Source: CAVOHU01 sp963843385
GTDB taxonomy: Bacteria; Acidobacteriota; Vicinamibacteria; Vicinamibacterales; JAKQTR01
Length of the DNA: 64,000 nt
Reading direction: 5' to 3'
NCBI GenBank assembly: GCA_963843385.1
Contig: CAWJJY010000001.1
Span: 62,001 to 126,000 of the forward strand
The notes below the pieces were generated by a model. That model had not been told where the DNA came from. It made no database searches and saw nothing but the letters and a program-made list of their open reading frames with translations. Positions 35,152 to 44,336 of this stretch are shown piece after piece. The position numbers and the translations under genes were made by a program. Positions within the stretch are counted from its first letter, which is position 1. Each line of letters begins with the position of its first letter.

Positions 35152-36861
35152 TCACTTGACCTTGGCGGCCGCAGCGGCCGCCTGCTTGACCCCTTCGGTC
35201 AGCCACCACGTCAGCTTGTCGAGGACGTCCTTGCTGACCTTCTTGTCGGGCAGCGTCGCGTACTCATCGGCCTCGCCGGTTCTGGCGGGCACGAGCAGAT
35301 GGTTGAGACCGGGAAACACGAACACATCGACGCCGGAATTCACCTTGCGGCGGCGGGCCAGCGCCGCCAGCCGCTCGGCATGCCCGGCGGGCACCTGCCG
35401 GTCGAGCTCGCCATGGAGGATCAGGATCGGGCGCCGCACCTTCGGCATCACGACCGCAGGATCGAACTTGAGGAAGCTGTGGAACCACGGCGTGTCGGCT
35501 TGCCGCCGGATGGCCTGCGGGACACCCTCCCACCCCGAGCCCGTGAGCACGGCGTGCTGGATCTTCTTCTGGAGGTCGATCCGGGACTTCTTCTCTTCGT
35601 CAGACACGGTCAGCCCGCTCAGCACGTGCTGCTGCTGCTCGAGGACCAGCTCGGCGCCCGTCGTGCCCGGGGTGGCAACGAGCACGATGGCCGAGATCCT
35701 CTTGTCCTGCGAGGCGGCGATCATCGCGATCATCCCGCCCTCACTGTGTCCGACGAGCGAGATTCGACCCGGGTCGACGTCGCGGCGCTTTGACAGCATC
35801 GTGACGACGGCCCGCACGTCGTCGGAGTAGTCGGCCAGCGCCGCTGACTCGTCGCGCCCGCCGCTCTGGCCGACGCCGCGCTTGTCGTAACGCACCACCA
35901 CGAATCCGGCATCCGCCAGGGCCCCGGCCATCTGCGCGAAGACGGAAATGCCGGCCACCGTCTCGTCCCGATCGACCGGGCCAGAACCGGGTACCAGCAC
36001 GACGGCGGGTAGCCGTGTGCCGGGAGTCCGCGGCGCGGTCGGCTTGGACAGGGTGCCGGCCAGGCTGAAGCCGTTGGCGGGCATGACGAGTTTTTCGTCA
36101 TTGTCGCGGGCCAGATGCTCGACCCTCGCGCTGACCGACGCCACGTCCTCGCGCGCCACCTCGAGATTCTGCGAGGCGATTCGGAACCGCAGCAGCCGGC
36201 TGCCTTCGCGATCGGCCCAGAGTTCGGCAGAAACGGGCCCTGAGGGATTCACCATGGTCAAGGTGAAGTGACGAGCGTCAATCGCTCCGTTCAGGGTCTG
36301 GACGCGCTCCTCCACCACGCCATCCAGCCTCGCGTCGATCTCGGCCTGGGGCGCGATCCACGTCTTGAATGACGCACCCGGTTGAGCCGACTTGAGCCGC
36401 AAGGCCATCGCCTCGTACGCCGCGAAGAACATGTTCGGGGCGACGATCGTATCGGGCGCCACCTGGTCGGTCCTTTGCGAGAGGTTCCCGGCCTGCGTGA
36501 TCTCGGTCGTGGCGGTGCCGTTCTGGATCGTCGAATGCATCAGCAGCGGCTGCCCGCGCAGCGATGCTTCGATGTCGATGCCGAGAGCCTTCCACGCCGG
36601 GTCGTAGCGGACCTCGAAACGCGAGGTGATGAGGTTCACCGGCGCCGCCAGGCGGCCGGTCGACGCGATTGTCCAGCCGGCGGGGCCGGACCTGACGGTC
36701 ACCTGCTCGATACCGATCGGGACGCCCTGCAGGAACACGGTGAAGGAGCTCGGCGGTTCCCGGGTCGCGGCCTGTCCCGGTGCGGTCGCTGGCGCCTGGG
36801 CGGCGGCGGAGCCGCACGTGGCCAGCAGGAGGATGGCAACGGTACAATAATGACCGGACAT
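35152..36861 (-). CDS. secreted alpha/beta hydrolase (dipeptidyl-peptidase/esterase-like)
   Basis: A 569-residue exported protein. A signal peptide (about 1-21, ending CGSAAAQA) is followed by a beta-rich N-terminal domain of about 230 residues and an alpha/beta-hydrolase domain. The catalytic serine is in GHSEGG, the acid in LHGELDRQVP and the histidine in FPGLNHLLVP, and VLVPGSGPVDRDE provides the oxyanion loop. Similar two-part proteins are annotated as hydrolases or prolyl-peptidase-like enzymes acting in the periplasm. The substrate is not evident. Confidence 0.88.
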   Translation of the reverse strand: MSGHYCTVAILLLATCGSAAAQAPATAPGQAATREPPSSFTVFLQGVPIGIEQVTVRSGPAGWTIASTGRLAAPVNLITSRFEVRYDPAWKALGIDIEASLRGQPLLMHSTIQNGTATTEITQAGNLSQRTDQVAPDTIVAPNMFFAAYEAMALRLKSAQPGASFKTWIAPQAEIDARLDGVVEERVQTLNGAIDARHFTLTMVNPSGPVSAELWADREGSRLLRFRIASQNLEVAREDVASVSARVEHLARDNDEKLVMPANGFSLAGTLSKPTAPRTPGTRLPAVVLVPGSGPVDRDETVAGISVFAQMAGALADAGFVVVRYDKRGVGQSGGRDESAALADYSDDVRAVVTMLSKRRDVDPGRISLVGHSEGGMIAMIAASQDKRISAIVLVATPGTTGAELVLEQQQHVLSGLTVSDEEKKSRIDLQKKIQHAVLTGSGWEGVPQAIRRQADTPWFHSFLKFDPAVVMPKVRRPILILHGELDRQVPAGHAERLAALARRRKVNSGVDVFVFPGLNHLLVPARTGEADEYATLPDKKVSKDVLDKLTWWLTEGVKQAAAAAAKVK

Positions 36862-37032
36862 AGCGCCTCAGAGCATATCAACAATCCCGCACGAAGGAGC
36901 CCGGCCGGGCGGCACGCGGACGGCAGGGACCGCGGGCTCGGCTGACGGAGGAAGGCACGGCGGGTTCGTGACCCCGGCGTTGTTCCATTCGCGTCGGAGT
37001 GGAGAGAGAAACGCAGGGCACAAGGGAGTCCG

Positions 37033-38049
37033 ATGTTCGACCCACGCCAGTACGACGCCGTTCGCAACGCCACCGGCCTCCTGGATCGCCCGGACCGCGG
37101 CCGGATCATCGTCCACGGGACCGATCGCAAGAGCTTCCTCCACGCGCTGCTGACAAACGACATCGCCGCGCTCGGTCCGGGCACCGGCTGCTACGCGGCG
37201 CTGCTGAGTGCCCAGGGGCGCATGATCGCCGACATGCACGTGTTCGAGCTGGGCGACGTCACGCTTCTCGACGTGCATCGCGACGACAAGGACGTCCTGC
37301 TCGCCAGGTTCGATCAGCTCATCTTTACCGAGGACGTTCAACTGGCCGACCTGACCGATGCGTGGATCTCGCTCGGCGTTCAGGGCACGACATCGCCCTC
37401 GGTGCTGGCGGAGGTGCTTGCGAAGGCCGGGGCCGCCGGCGGACCGGCGGCCGACCTGTCCTCGTGGACGCCTTGCCAGAACAGACGAATCGCGGTCGGC
37501 GACGACACGCTGATCGTCGCCCGAGTCGACGACTTCGGGAGGCCGGGATTCTATCTATATTCGACACCGGGGTTGAGTGCGCAGATGGGGAGCGGTCTGG
37601 GCGCAGCAGGCGCTGTGCCGATCGGGACCGACACTGCCGAAGTGCTCCGCATCGAGGCAGGAAGGCCGGCCTTCCACGTCGACATGAGTGAGGAGACGAT
37701 CCCTCTCGAGGCAGGCATCGAAGAGCGGGCGATCAGCTTCACGAAAGGGTGCTATCCAGGGCAAGAGGTCATCATCCGCATCGTCCATCGGGGCCAGGGA
37801 CGCGTGCTGCGCAAGCTGACCGGGCTCACCGTTGATGGCGGACTCGCGCCGCACCCGGGCGATACCCTGCTGGCGGGCGACAATGCGATCGGTCGCATTA
37901 CCAGCGCGTGCTTCTCGCCGGCGCTCGGGAAACCAATCGCGCTCGCCTACGTGCACCGCGACCACCTCGCACCAGGAACCGAGATCGCTGTCGTGCACGG
38001 CGAGGAGCGCCTGAGGGCGACGGTCACTGCGCTGCCATTCACGACGTAG
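37033..38049 (+). CDS. ygfZ: folate-binding YgfZ/GcvT-like protein
   Basis: A 338-residue protein of the YgfZ group, a tetrahydrofolate-binding relative of the glycine cleavage T protein needed for assembly or repair of some Fe-S proteins. The family signature K-G-C-Y-x-G-Q-E is visible as TKGCYPGQEVI with its conserved cysteine. The N-terminal folate-binding region has FLHALLTNDI and GCYAALLSAQGRMIADM. The start at ATG 37033 follows a non-coding stretch of 171 bases after the divergent hydrolase start. Confidence 0.9.
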   Translation: MFDPRQYDAVRNATGLLDRPDRGRIIVHGTDRKSFLHALLTNDIAALGPGTGCYAALLSAQGRMIADMHVFELGDVTLLDVHRDDKDVLLARFDQLIFTEDVQLADLTDAWISLGVQGTTSPSVLAEVLAKAGAAGGPAADLSSWTPCQNRRIAVGDDTLIVARVDDFGRPGFYLYSTPGLSAQMGSGLGAAGAVPIGTDTAEVLRIEAGRPAFHVDMSEETIPLEAGIEERAISFTKGCYPGQEVIIRIVHRGQGRVLRKLTGLTVDGGLAPHPGDTLLAGDNAIGRITSACFSPALGKPIALAYVHRDHLAPGTEIAVVHGEERLRATVTALPFTT

Positions 38050-38111
38050 CATGGCGTTTGCCAGCCGCCAGCCGCGAGCCGCCAGCCCCTCCCTCCAGCC
38101 GCGGCGTGCCG

Positions 38112-38519
38112 CTATTCCTTCGCTGCCAACTGCTTGATCAGCAGCTCATCAGCCGGCGGGAACTCCAGCGACGAGAGGTCTTCGCGCCGGGCCCACTGAA
38201 GCTCCTGCCCGAGCAGCGGACGTGGCTCTCCAAGCAGGACACCGCCAAAGAACAGCAGCTTGATGACGCGGTCCGGATAGGCGTGACTCGTCTCGAGGAT
38301 CAGCGGTCCGATTCGAATCTCGACGCCAAGCTCTTCGCGGATTTCTCGTTCCAGGCACATTTCGGCCGACTCGCCCGACTGGCACTTGCCCCCCGGGAAC
38401 TCCCACAGCCCCTCCAGGTGCGTGCCAGCAAGCCGGCGCGCGACAAGGTACCGCCCGTCGCGCTCGACGACGGCAGCGGTCACGACCACGTGGGGCCTGG
38501 CGGATTCGGGCAGGCTCAT
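38112..38519 (-). CDS. NUDIX hydrolase (MutT-like)
   Basis: A 135-residue NUDIX protein with a complete NUDIX box (GGKCQSGESAEMCLEREIRE then ELGV). It is likely a (deoxy)nucleoside triphosphate pyrophosphatase such as MutT, which removes 8-oxo-dGTP. Its ATG (38519-38517) overlaps the mutY stop by four bases, so it is translated together with MutY. Because MutY here lacks its usual C-terminal NUDIX-like domain, this protein could instead supply 8-oxoguanine recognition in trans. The intact catalytic box favours an active enzyme. A longer in-frame ORF upstream is only the antisense frame of mutY. Confidence 0.9.
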   Translation of the reverse strand: MSLPESARPHVVVTAAVVERDGRYLVARRLAGTHLEGLWEFPGGKCQSGESAEMCLEREIREELGVEIRIGPLILETSHAYPDRVIKLLFFGGVLLGEPRPLLGQELQWARREDLSSLEFPPADELLIKQLAAKE

Positions 38520-39241
38520 GGCCGGCGACTCCTTCGGTCCAGCTGAAGCGCCCGGCACGATCGGCTCATTGGACACTCCAGGCACTTGGGGCTTCTCGCG
38601 GTGCAGACCATCGCACCAAGGTCCATGAGGCCCTGGTTGAAATCGAAGGCGCGCCGGACCGGAACGAGCGCATGGGAGATGGACCAGAGCTGCCGCTTCG
38701 TCGCATGAGCCTTCGGGTCGCCGCGTCCCAGGAAGACGCGGAACAGGACGCGCGCCACGTTGGTGTCGAGAATCGCCGCGCGACGTTTGAACGCAAAGCT
38801 GAGGATCGCGCCCGCCGTGTACGGGCCGATGCCCTTGAACGATCGAAGCGTATCCGGATCGGAAGGCAGCTCGCCGCCGTAACGCTCCATCGACTCGCAA
38901 GCGATCGCGTGGAGCCGCCGCGGCCGTATGTTGTACCCGAGCGGGTACCACGTCCTGACGACATCCTCGACGCGCGCATCCGCCAGCGACGCCAGCGTCG
39001 GGTATTTCGCCAGCCACTCCTCGTATTTCGGCAGCACGCGGTCCACCTGGGTCTGCTGCAGCATGATTTCCGACACGAGCACGTTGTAGGGCTCAGCGGA
39101 GGATCGCCACGGGAGGTCCCGGCCGTGACGGTCGTACCATCGAAGCAGGTTCCTGCGGAACCGCTGTCGTGCGCCAGGCGCAGGCACGGCCTGTGCGGGG
39201 TCTGCCTTGCGTGATCGCTTGGGTTCGGGTCTTTGCGCCAC
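38516..39241 (-). CDS. mutY: A/G-specific adenine glycosylase, short form without C-terminal domain
   Basis: A 241-residue HhH-GPD DNA glycosylase. The early DLPWR and SEIMLQQTQV segments are MutY signatures. The helix-hairpin-helix is LRSFKGIGPYTAGAI, the catalytic aspartate is in LDTNVARV and the [4Fe-4S] cluster is C-x6-C-x2-C-x5-C in CTARSPKCLECPMSRSC. Classical MutY is about 350 residues because of a C-terminal domain that reads 8-oxoG. That domain is absent here and the next gene is a NUDIX protein. The predicted start is GTG 39241, only 16 bases from the divergent pduO start. Confidence 0.92.
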   Translation of the reverse strand: MAQRPEPKRSRKADPAQAVPAPGARQRFRRNLLRWYDRHGRDLPWRSSAEPYNVLVSEIMLQQTQVDRVLPKYEEWLAKYPTLASLADARVEDVVRTWYPLGYNIRPRRLHAIACESMERYGGELPSDPDTLRSFKGIGPYTAGAILSFAFKRRAAILDTNVARVLFRVFLGRGDPKAHATKRQLWSISHALVPVRRAFDFNQGLMDLGAMVCTARSPKCLECPMSRSCRALQLDRRSRRP

Positions 39242-39248
39242 TTATAAT
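39219..39248 (+). promoter_or_regulatory. promoter of the cobalamin adenosyltransferase-hpnCDE run, near leaderless
   Basis: TTGGGT (39219-39224) and a perfect TATAAT (39243-39248) are separated by 18 bases. The ATG lies only 9 bases after the -10 box, leaving a leader of at most a few bases. The -35 box lies inside the mutY coding sequence on the other strand. Confidence 0.6.
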
Positions 39249-39257
39249 CCTGGGAAC

Positions 39258-39797
39258 ATGAAGATCTACACGCGGACGGGCGATGGGGGCGACACGTCCC
39301 TGTTCGATGGCACGCGGGTGCCCAAGTCCGACCTCCGAATCGAAGCCTGCGGAGAACTCGACGAGCTCAACGCGCTGCTCGGTGCCGTGCGCGCCCTCGG
39401 AGTCGACGCGGATTTCGACCCGATCCTCGAGCAGCTCCAGCGCGACATCTTCGCCCTCGGCGCACGCCTCGCCGATCCCGGCCAACGCATCGCCGGCCGC
39501 GTGAGCAAGGTGACGATCGACGCGGCGGCCGTCGAGCGCCTCGAGCGCTGGATCGACCTCTTCGAGGAGACCCTGACGCCGCTCAAGCGATTCATCCTGC
39601 CGGGCGGCTCACCCTCCGCCGCCACCCTGCACCTGGCCCGGACGGTCTGCCGGCGGGCCGAGCGCCGCATCGTCGGACTTGGCGTCGGGGGGCTCGACCC
39701 GGCGGTGGTCGCTTACGTCAATCGCCTCTCGGACCTGCTGTTCGTCCTCGCTCGCGCCCTGAACGCCCGCACCGGCCGTTCTGAGGTCGAGTGGTGA
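39258..39797 (+). CDS. PduO-type cob(I)alamin adenosyltransferase
   Basis: A 179-residue enzyme that attaches adenosyl from ATP to cob(I)alamin to give coenzyme B12. The N-terminal ATP-binding signature is KIYTRTGDGGDTSLFDG. The helical-bundle motifs FILPGGSPSAATLHLARTVC, RRAERRIV and VNRLSDLLFVLAR are all present. The start is ATG 39258, since the longer ORF would place the promoter inside the gene. Its stop overlaps the squalene-synthase-like gene hpnC (GTGA), so a cofactor enzyme and an isoprenoid pathway share one transcript. Confidence 0.93.
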   Translation: MKIYTRTGDGGDTSLFDGTRVPKSDLRIEACGELDELNALLGAVRALGVDADFDPILEQLQRDIFALGARLADPGQRIAGRVSKVTIDAAAVERLERWIDLFEETLTPLKRFILPGGSPSAATLHLARTVCRRAERRIVGLGVGGLDPAVVAYVNRLSDLLFVLARALNARTGRSEVEW

Positions 39798-40720
39798 CGC
39801 TCGCCGAGGCGTACGCCGCGTGCGATCGGCTCGCCGCGGCGCACTACGAGAATTTCCCCGTCGTGTCGCACCTGCTGCCGCCTCCGATGCGGCCCCACGT
39901 GGCGGCCATCTACGCGTTCGCGCGGGTTGCCGACGACTTCGCCGACGAAGGCCAGCGTCCCGTCAGGGAGCGCCACGATCTGCTCGACCAGTGGCTCGCC
40001 CGCCTGCATGCGTGCGCTGAAGCACCGGCCCGTGCAGCAGGCCCCGCGGACGTGCCGGCGGACGACGACCTTCCTGGGGCGATCCGAGAGGTGAATCCCG
40101 ACAGCGTGTTCGTGGCGCTCGGCGAGACCATCCGCGTGTGCAAGCTGCCGGTAACGCTCTTCGAGGACCTGATTAGCGCGTTCCGGCAGGATACCACGAC
40201 GCATCGATACGACACCTGGGACCAGGTCATCGACTACTGCCGCCGCTCGGCGAACCCGGTCGGCCGGCTCGTCCTGCGCGTCGCCGGCCACGCCAGCCCC
40301 ACGCTCGACGAGGCCTCCGACGCCGTGTGCACCGCGCTCCAGTTGACGAACTTCTGGCAGGATCTCGATCGCGACTATCAGCGCGGGCGGCTTTACGTGC
40401 CCGTCTCCGACCTCGAATCTTCGGGCGCCGCCGAGAGCGACCTGGCTGCCCGATCGCTGACGCCGGCGTGGCGCGCGGTTCTCGGCGAGGTGGCGGCGCG
40501 GACTCGCGCGCTCTTCGATCGGGGGCGCCCGGTGTGCGATGGCGTCACCGGACGCCTGCGCTACCAGTTGCGCTTCACGTGGCTGGGCGGTTGCCGTATC
40601 CTTGAGCGTCTCGAGGACACCGGCTTCGACGTGTTCCATGCCCGGCCCACCCTCGGCGCTGCCGACCTGCCCGTCCTGTTCTGGCGCGCGGTCTGGTGGC
40701 GGCGACGGCCTGCGGCCTGA
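39794..40720 (+). CDS. hpnC: squalene synthase HpnC (hydroxysqualene synthase-type partner)
   Basis: A trans-isoprenyl-diphosphate synthase of 308 residues in the HpnCDE route from farnesyl diphosphate to squalene. HpnC turns presqualene diphosphate into hydroxysqualene. The two aspartate-rich motifs are VADDFADE near residue 45 and TNFWQDLDRDYQRGRLYVP around 190. The start is a GTG at 39794 overlapping the upstream stop by four bases. Another GTG lies at 39791. HpnD follows after 13 bases with its own GGGAGG. Confidence 0.92.
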   Translation: MTLAEAYAACDRLAAAHYENFPVVSHLLPPPMRPHVAAIYAFARVADDFADEGQRPVRERHDLLDQWLARLHACAEAPARAAGPADVPADDDLPGAIREVNPDSVFVALGETIRVCKLPVTLFEDLISAFRQDTTTHRYDTWDQVIDYCRRSANPVGRLVLRVAGHASPTLDEASDAVCTALQLTNFWQDLDRDYQRGRLYVPVSDLESSGAAESDLAARSLTPAWRAVLGEVAARTRALFDRGRPVCDGVTGRLRYQLRFTWLGGCRILERLEDTGFDVFHARPTLGAADLPVLFWRAVWWRRRPAA

Positions 40721-40733
40721 CGGGAGGCACTCC

Positions 40734-41573
40734 ATGGCCCGTCGGCACACGAGCTTCTACTACGCCTTCCTGCTGCTGCCGCCGGCCAAGCGTCGCGCGA
40801 TCGTCGCGATCTGGGATTTCTTCCGGGCCGTGGACGATGCGGTCGATGAGAGTGGCGGGCCGGGAAGCGATGGCAGTCCGGACGCGACCTCGAGGGCCGC
40901 GTTGGTTGCCTGGCGTCGTGAGCTGGCGGCCTGCTTCGACGGCGCCAAACCGCAGACGCCGCAGGGCGAGGCCCTCGTCCCTCACATCCGCGCGTTCGGC
41001 CTTCCCAGGCGGCCGTTCGAAGATGTGATCGACGGCGTCGAGATGGACCTGGTCAAGCACCGTTACCAGACCTTCGACGAGCTGCACCAATACTGCCTGA
41101 GGGTGGCCTCGGCGGTCGGCCTGGTCTGCATCGAGGTGTTCGGCTACCGGAACGCGGGGACGCGTCAATACGCGATCGATCTCGGCGTCGCGTTGCAGTT
41201 GACCAACATCATTCGCGACCTCGCGAGGGATCTCGACTCGGGGCGTCTCTACTTGCCGCAGGAGGATCTCGATCGGTTCGGGTGCGGCGAGAACGAGCTT
41301 CGCCGCGGAGCGGTCACTCCGCGCGTCGAACAGTTGCTCGCATTCGAGAGCGGCCGGGCCAGGCAGTACTACGACCGCGCGCGGAACGGCCTCCCGCGCG
41401 AAGATCGGCGGGCGCTGGTCGCGGCGCGGGTGATGGGCGCGATCTACCTCGATCTGTTGCGTCGAATCGAGCGGTCCCGCTTTGACGTCTTCTCTCGCGT
41501 CGTCAGCGCACCGGGTCCCCGCCGCGCGTGGATAGCCGGGCTCACGTGGGCCCGGACGATGATCGGGGGCTGA
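40734..41573 (+). CDS. hpnD: presqualene diphosphate synthase HpnD
   Basis: A 279-residue paralogue of HpnC that joins two farnesyl diphosphates to presqualene diphosphate. Aspartate-rich motifs are FFRAVDDAVDE and LTNIIRDLARDLDSGRLYLP, and VEMDLVKHRYQTFDEL is typical of the squalene/phytoene synthase fold. ATG 40734 has GGGAGG seven bases upstream, whereas an upstream in-frame extension to 40539 reads through hpnC and is rejected. It works with HpnC and HpnE, encoded on either side. Confidence 0.93.
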   Translation: MARRHTSFYYAFLLLPPAKRRAIVAIWDFFRAVDDAVDESGGPGSDGSPDATSRAALVAWRRELAACFDGAKPQTPQGEALVPHIRAFGLPRRPFEDVIDGVEMDLVKHRYQTFDELHQYCLRVASAVGLVCIEVFGYRNAGTRQYAIDLGVALQLTNIIRDLARDLDSGRLYLPQEDLDRFGCGENELRRGAVTPRVEQLLAFESGRARQYYDRARNGLPREDRRALVAARVMGAIYLDLLRRIERSRFDVFSRVVSAPGPRRAWIAGLTWARTMIGG

Positions 41574-41714
41574 GCGCAAATCGACGAGACGGTCCGGCTG
41601 GCGGCGGGCGTCGAACCCGGCGTCTGACGACCTCGGGCTGCGTGAGTCCCGCGGACGGCCGGCTCAGAATGTAGGCTGGGTCTTTAGACGCGCCGAAGGG
41701 AGCCGAGGTCAGAA

Positions 41715-43058
41715 TTGCCAGACGTCATCGTGATCGGCGCGGGGTTTGCGGGCCTGAGCGCCGCTGCAGCGCTGGCCGAGCGCGGCGCGCGAGTGCTTGT
41801 GCTGGAATCGCGCCCGCGTCTGGGCGGCCGCGCGACCTCGCATGCCGATCCCGTGACGGGCGAGCAGGTCGACAACGGCCAGCACGTGCTCATCGGCTGC
41901 TATTGGGAGACCTTTGTATTTCTGAAGAGAGTCGGCGCGGAGTCGCGCGTCCGCGTCCAGCCCGCGCTCGAGGTTCCCTTCGTTGACGGGTCGGGCACCC
42001 GGTCGACGCTCAGTTGTCCCGTCCTGCCCGCGCCGTTTCACCTGCTTGGCGGCATCGTCGAGTGGAGCGCCCTGGGCCTTCGCGACAAGATCGCCGCGTT
42101 CAAACTCGGACCCGCGTTGCGTCTCGAACAGAAGCGTGTTGCGGGAAGAACCACGAACCGGGCGGCGTCGGTGGATGAGACGGTGGAGAACTGGCTGATC
42201 CGAAACGGCCAGACCGATCGTCTCCGCGAAATGTTGTGGACGCCGCTCGCGCTGGCGGCGCTGAATCAGCTTCCGGGCGAGGCTGCCGCGGCACCGTTTG
42301 TCCGGGTCCTGGCTGAAATGTTCGGCCGGGATCCGCGGGCCTCCGCGATTGCGCTGCCGACATGCCCGCTCGACGAGATGTACGCGGAACCGGCCAGGGC
42401 CTTCATCGAGGCGCGTGGCGGCGAGGTCCGCACGAGCGTGCCGGCCCGGGTCCAGGTCGACGGGGACCGGGTCTCGGGTGTCGCCCTGCGCGGAGGCGAA
42501 CCGGTCCGTGCCGACGCGGTGATTTCGGCCGTGCCGTGGTTCGACCTCGGCGGGCTCTTCGCGGATCCGCCCGCCTCAATGGCCGACGCTCTTGCGAGGG
42601 CCGCACGCATGGGATCGAGCCCCATCGTGACGGTCAACCTCTGGCTCGATCGGCGGGTATCGGACGCACCGTTTGTCGGCCTGCCCGGCCGCACGCTGCA
42701 ATGGCTGTTCGACAAGTCCGCGATCCTCGATGCGCCTTCGTCTCACCTCTCGCTCGTGTCGAGCGGGGCGGAGAGCGTGGTTGGCTGGTCGAACGATGCA
42801 CTGATCGAGCTGGCGCTTCGCGAGATTCGAGAAGCCATTCCGGCCGCCCGCGACGCTCAGGTGCGGCGCGCGAGCGTCGTGCGCGAACGCCGGGCGACCT
42901 TCTCCCTCTCGCCGGGTCAGCCCCGGCGGCCAGGCACGGAGACACCCGTCAAAGGGCTGTTCCTGGCAGGAGACTGGACCGACACCGGTCTACCCGGTAC
43001 CATCGAGAGCGCGGTCGTCAGCGGACACCGTGCCGCAACCCTCGCAGCCCGTGTATGA
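41715..43058 (+). CDS. hpnE: hydroxysqualene dehydroxylase HpnE (FAD-dependent)
   Basis: A 447-residue flavoprotein of the phytoene-desaturase/amine-oxidase fold. The FAD-binding motif is VIGAGFAGLSAAAAL followed by ESRPRLGGRATS, and the C-terminal FAD motif is GLFLAGDWTDTGLPGTIESA. HpnE reduces hydroxysqualene to squalene, completing the three-enzyme route whose first two genes lie just upstream. The start appears to be TTG 41715, with GAGG upstream, because the glycine-rich motif begins five residues later. Squalene cyclase is not in the window. The stop overlaps thiI by ATGA. Confidence 0.92.
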   Translation: MPDVIVIGAGFAGLSAAAALAERGARVLVLESRPRLGGRATSHADPVTGEQVDNGQHVLIGCYWETFVFLKRVGAESRVRVQPALEVPFVDGSGTRSTLSCPVLPAPFHLLGGIVEWSALGLRDKIAAFKLGPALRLEQKRVAGRTTNRAASVDETVENWLIRNGQTDRLREMLWTPLALAALNQLPGEAAAAPFVRVLAEMFGRDPRASAIALPTCPLDEMYAEPARAFIEARGGEVRTSVPARVQVDGDRVSGVALRGGEPVRADAVISAVPWFDLGGLFADPPASMADALARAARMGSSPIVTVNLWLDRRVSDAPFVGLPGRTLQWLFDKSAILDAPSSHLSLVSSGAESVVGWSNDALIELALREIREAIPAARDAQVRRASVVRERRATFSLSPGQPRRPGTETPVKGLFLAGDWTDTGLPGTIESAVVSGHRAATLAARV

Positions 43059-44263
43059 ATTCCATCATCGTCCACTACCAGGAGATCGCGTTGAAGGGGC
43101 GGAACCGGCCCTGGTTCATCGGCCGGCTCGTACGCAATCTCAAGCGACTCACTGCGGATCTCGACGTCAGGGAGGTCAGGACGCTGATGGGCCGGCTCGA
43201 GGTCGTGCTCGGGCCTCAGGCGGACTACGACCAGATTCGCGACCGGATTGCGCGCACCTTCGGGGTGGCCAACTTCTCGATGGCCGGCCGGGCGCCGGTT
43301 GACCTGGAGGTCCTGACCAGGAACATCGTGGCCGATCTGGAGGGCGTGCAGACGGGCAGCTTCCGCGTGTCGGCCAAGCGCGGGGACAAGAGCTTTCCGA
43401 TGACCTCCCCGCAAATCGAGCGTGAGATCGGCGGACACATCAAGCTGGCGCGCGGCTGGGCGGTCAATCTCGATCATCCGGAGCTGACGGTCAACGTGGA
43501 GATGCTGCCGGGCGAAGTCTTCTACTCGTGGGGCAAGCAGCGCGGGGCGGGCGGCATGCCGACCGGCGTGAGTGGACGGGTCGCGTGCCTGCTCTCGGGC
43601 GGCATCGATTCGCCGGTTGCCGCCTATCGCCTCGCGAGACGCGGCTGCTCGGTGATGCTGGTGCACTTCCACAGCTATCCGTTTCTCTCGCGCGCCTCGC
43701 AGGAGAAGGTGCGGGAGATTGCCCGGATGCTCACGCGCTACCAGATGCACACCGTGCTGTGCCTGGTACCGTTCGGCGAGCTGCAGCGGCAGGTGGTGCT
43801 CGGCGTGCCCCAGGGGCTGCGGGTTGTGATCTACCGGCGCCTGATGATGCGCATCGCGGACGGCCTGGCGCGCGAGTGGCACGCGGGCGGCCTGGTCACC
43901 GGAGAAGTGATCGGACAGGTCGCCTCGCAGACGCTCGAGAACCTGTCGGTCATCGGGTCGGTGACGCAGTTGCCGGTCCTTCGGCCGCTGGTCGGGATGG
44001 ACAAGGACGAGATCATCGTCGAAGCCCAGCGCATCGGGACCTACGAGATTTCGATCATCCCGGACCAGGACTGCTGCCAGCTCTTCACCCCGCGTAACCC
44101 GGCCACCCGCGCCCGGATCGAGGACGTCGAGGCAGCGGAGAAACAGCTGCCGATCGAGGACATGATCGCCGCCGCCATCCGGGACCTCGTGCGGGAGGAG
44201 TTCTTCTTCCCGGAGCGCAAGCAGCTCCGCCCCGGGGCCGAATCGGTCGCCGCGTCCGCGTGA
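43055..44263 (+). CDS. thiI: tRNA 4-thiouridine sulfurtransferase ThiI (no rhodanese domain)
   Basis: A 402-residue enzyme with an N-terminal ferredoxin-like/THUMP RNA-binding part (about 1-165) and a PP-loop ATPase (LLSGGIDSPVAAY). It adenylates U8 of tRNA for thiolation and can serve thiamine synthesis. The conserved cysteine-containing segment DQDCCQLFTPRNP is present, but the C-terminal rhodanese domain of E. coli ThiI is absent, as in most bacteria. ATG 43055 overlaps the hpnE stop by four bases. A longer ORF running back through hpnE is rejected. Confidence 0.94.
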   Translation: MNSIIVHYQEIALKGRNRPWFIGRLVRNLKRLTADLDVREVRTLMGRLEVVLGPQADYDQIRDRIARTFGVANFSMAGRAPVDLEVLTRNIVADLEGVQTGSFRVSAKRGDKSFPMTSPQIEREIGGHIKLARGWAVNLDHPELTVNVEMLPGEVFYSWGKQRGAGGMPTGVSGRVACLLSGGIDSPVAAYRLARRGCSVMLVHFHSYPFLSRASQEKVREIARMLTRYQMHTVLCLVPFGELQRQVVLGVPQGLRVVIYRRLMMRIADGLAREWHAGGLVTGEVIGQVASQTLENLSVIGSVTQLPVLRPLVGMDKDEIIVEAQRIGTYEISIIPDQDCCQLFTPRNPATRARIEDVEAAEKQLPIEDMIAAAIRDLVREEFFFPERKQLRPGAESVAASA

Positions 44264-44336
44264 CCCGGGCGCCTCGGGCTACAATGGCAAAGTCGCTTCG
44301 TTTCAGTCGGGAAACGCGACCTCGCAGGGTGAAACC

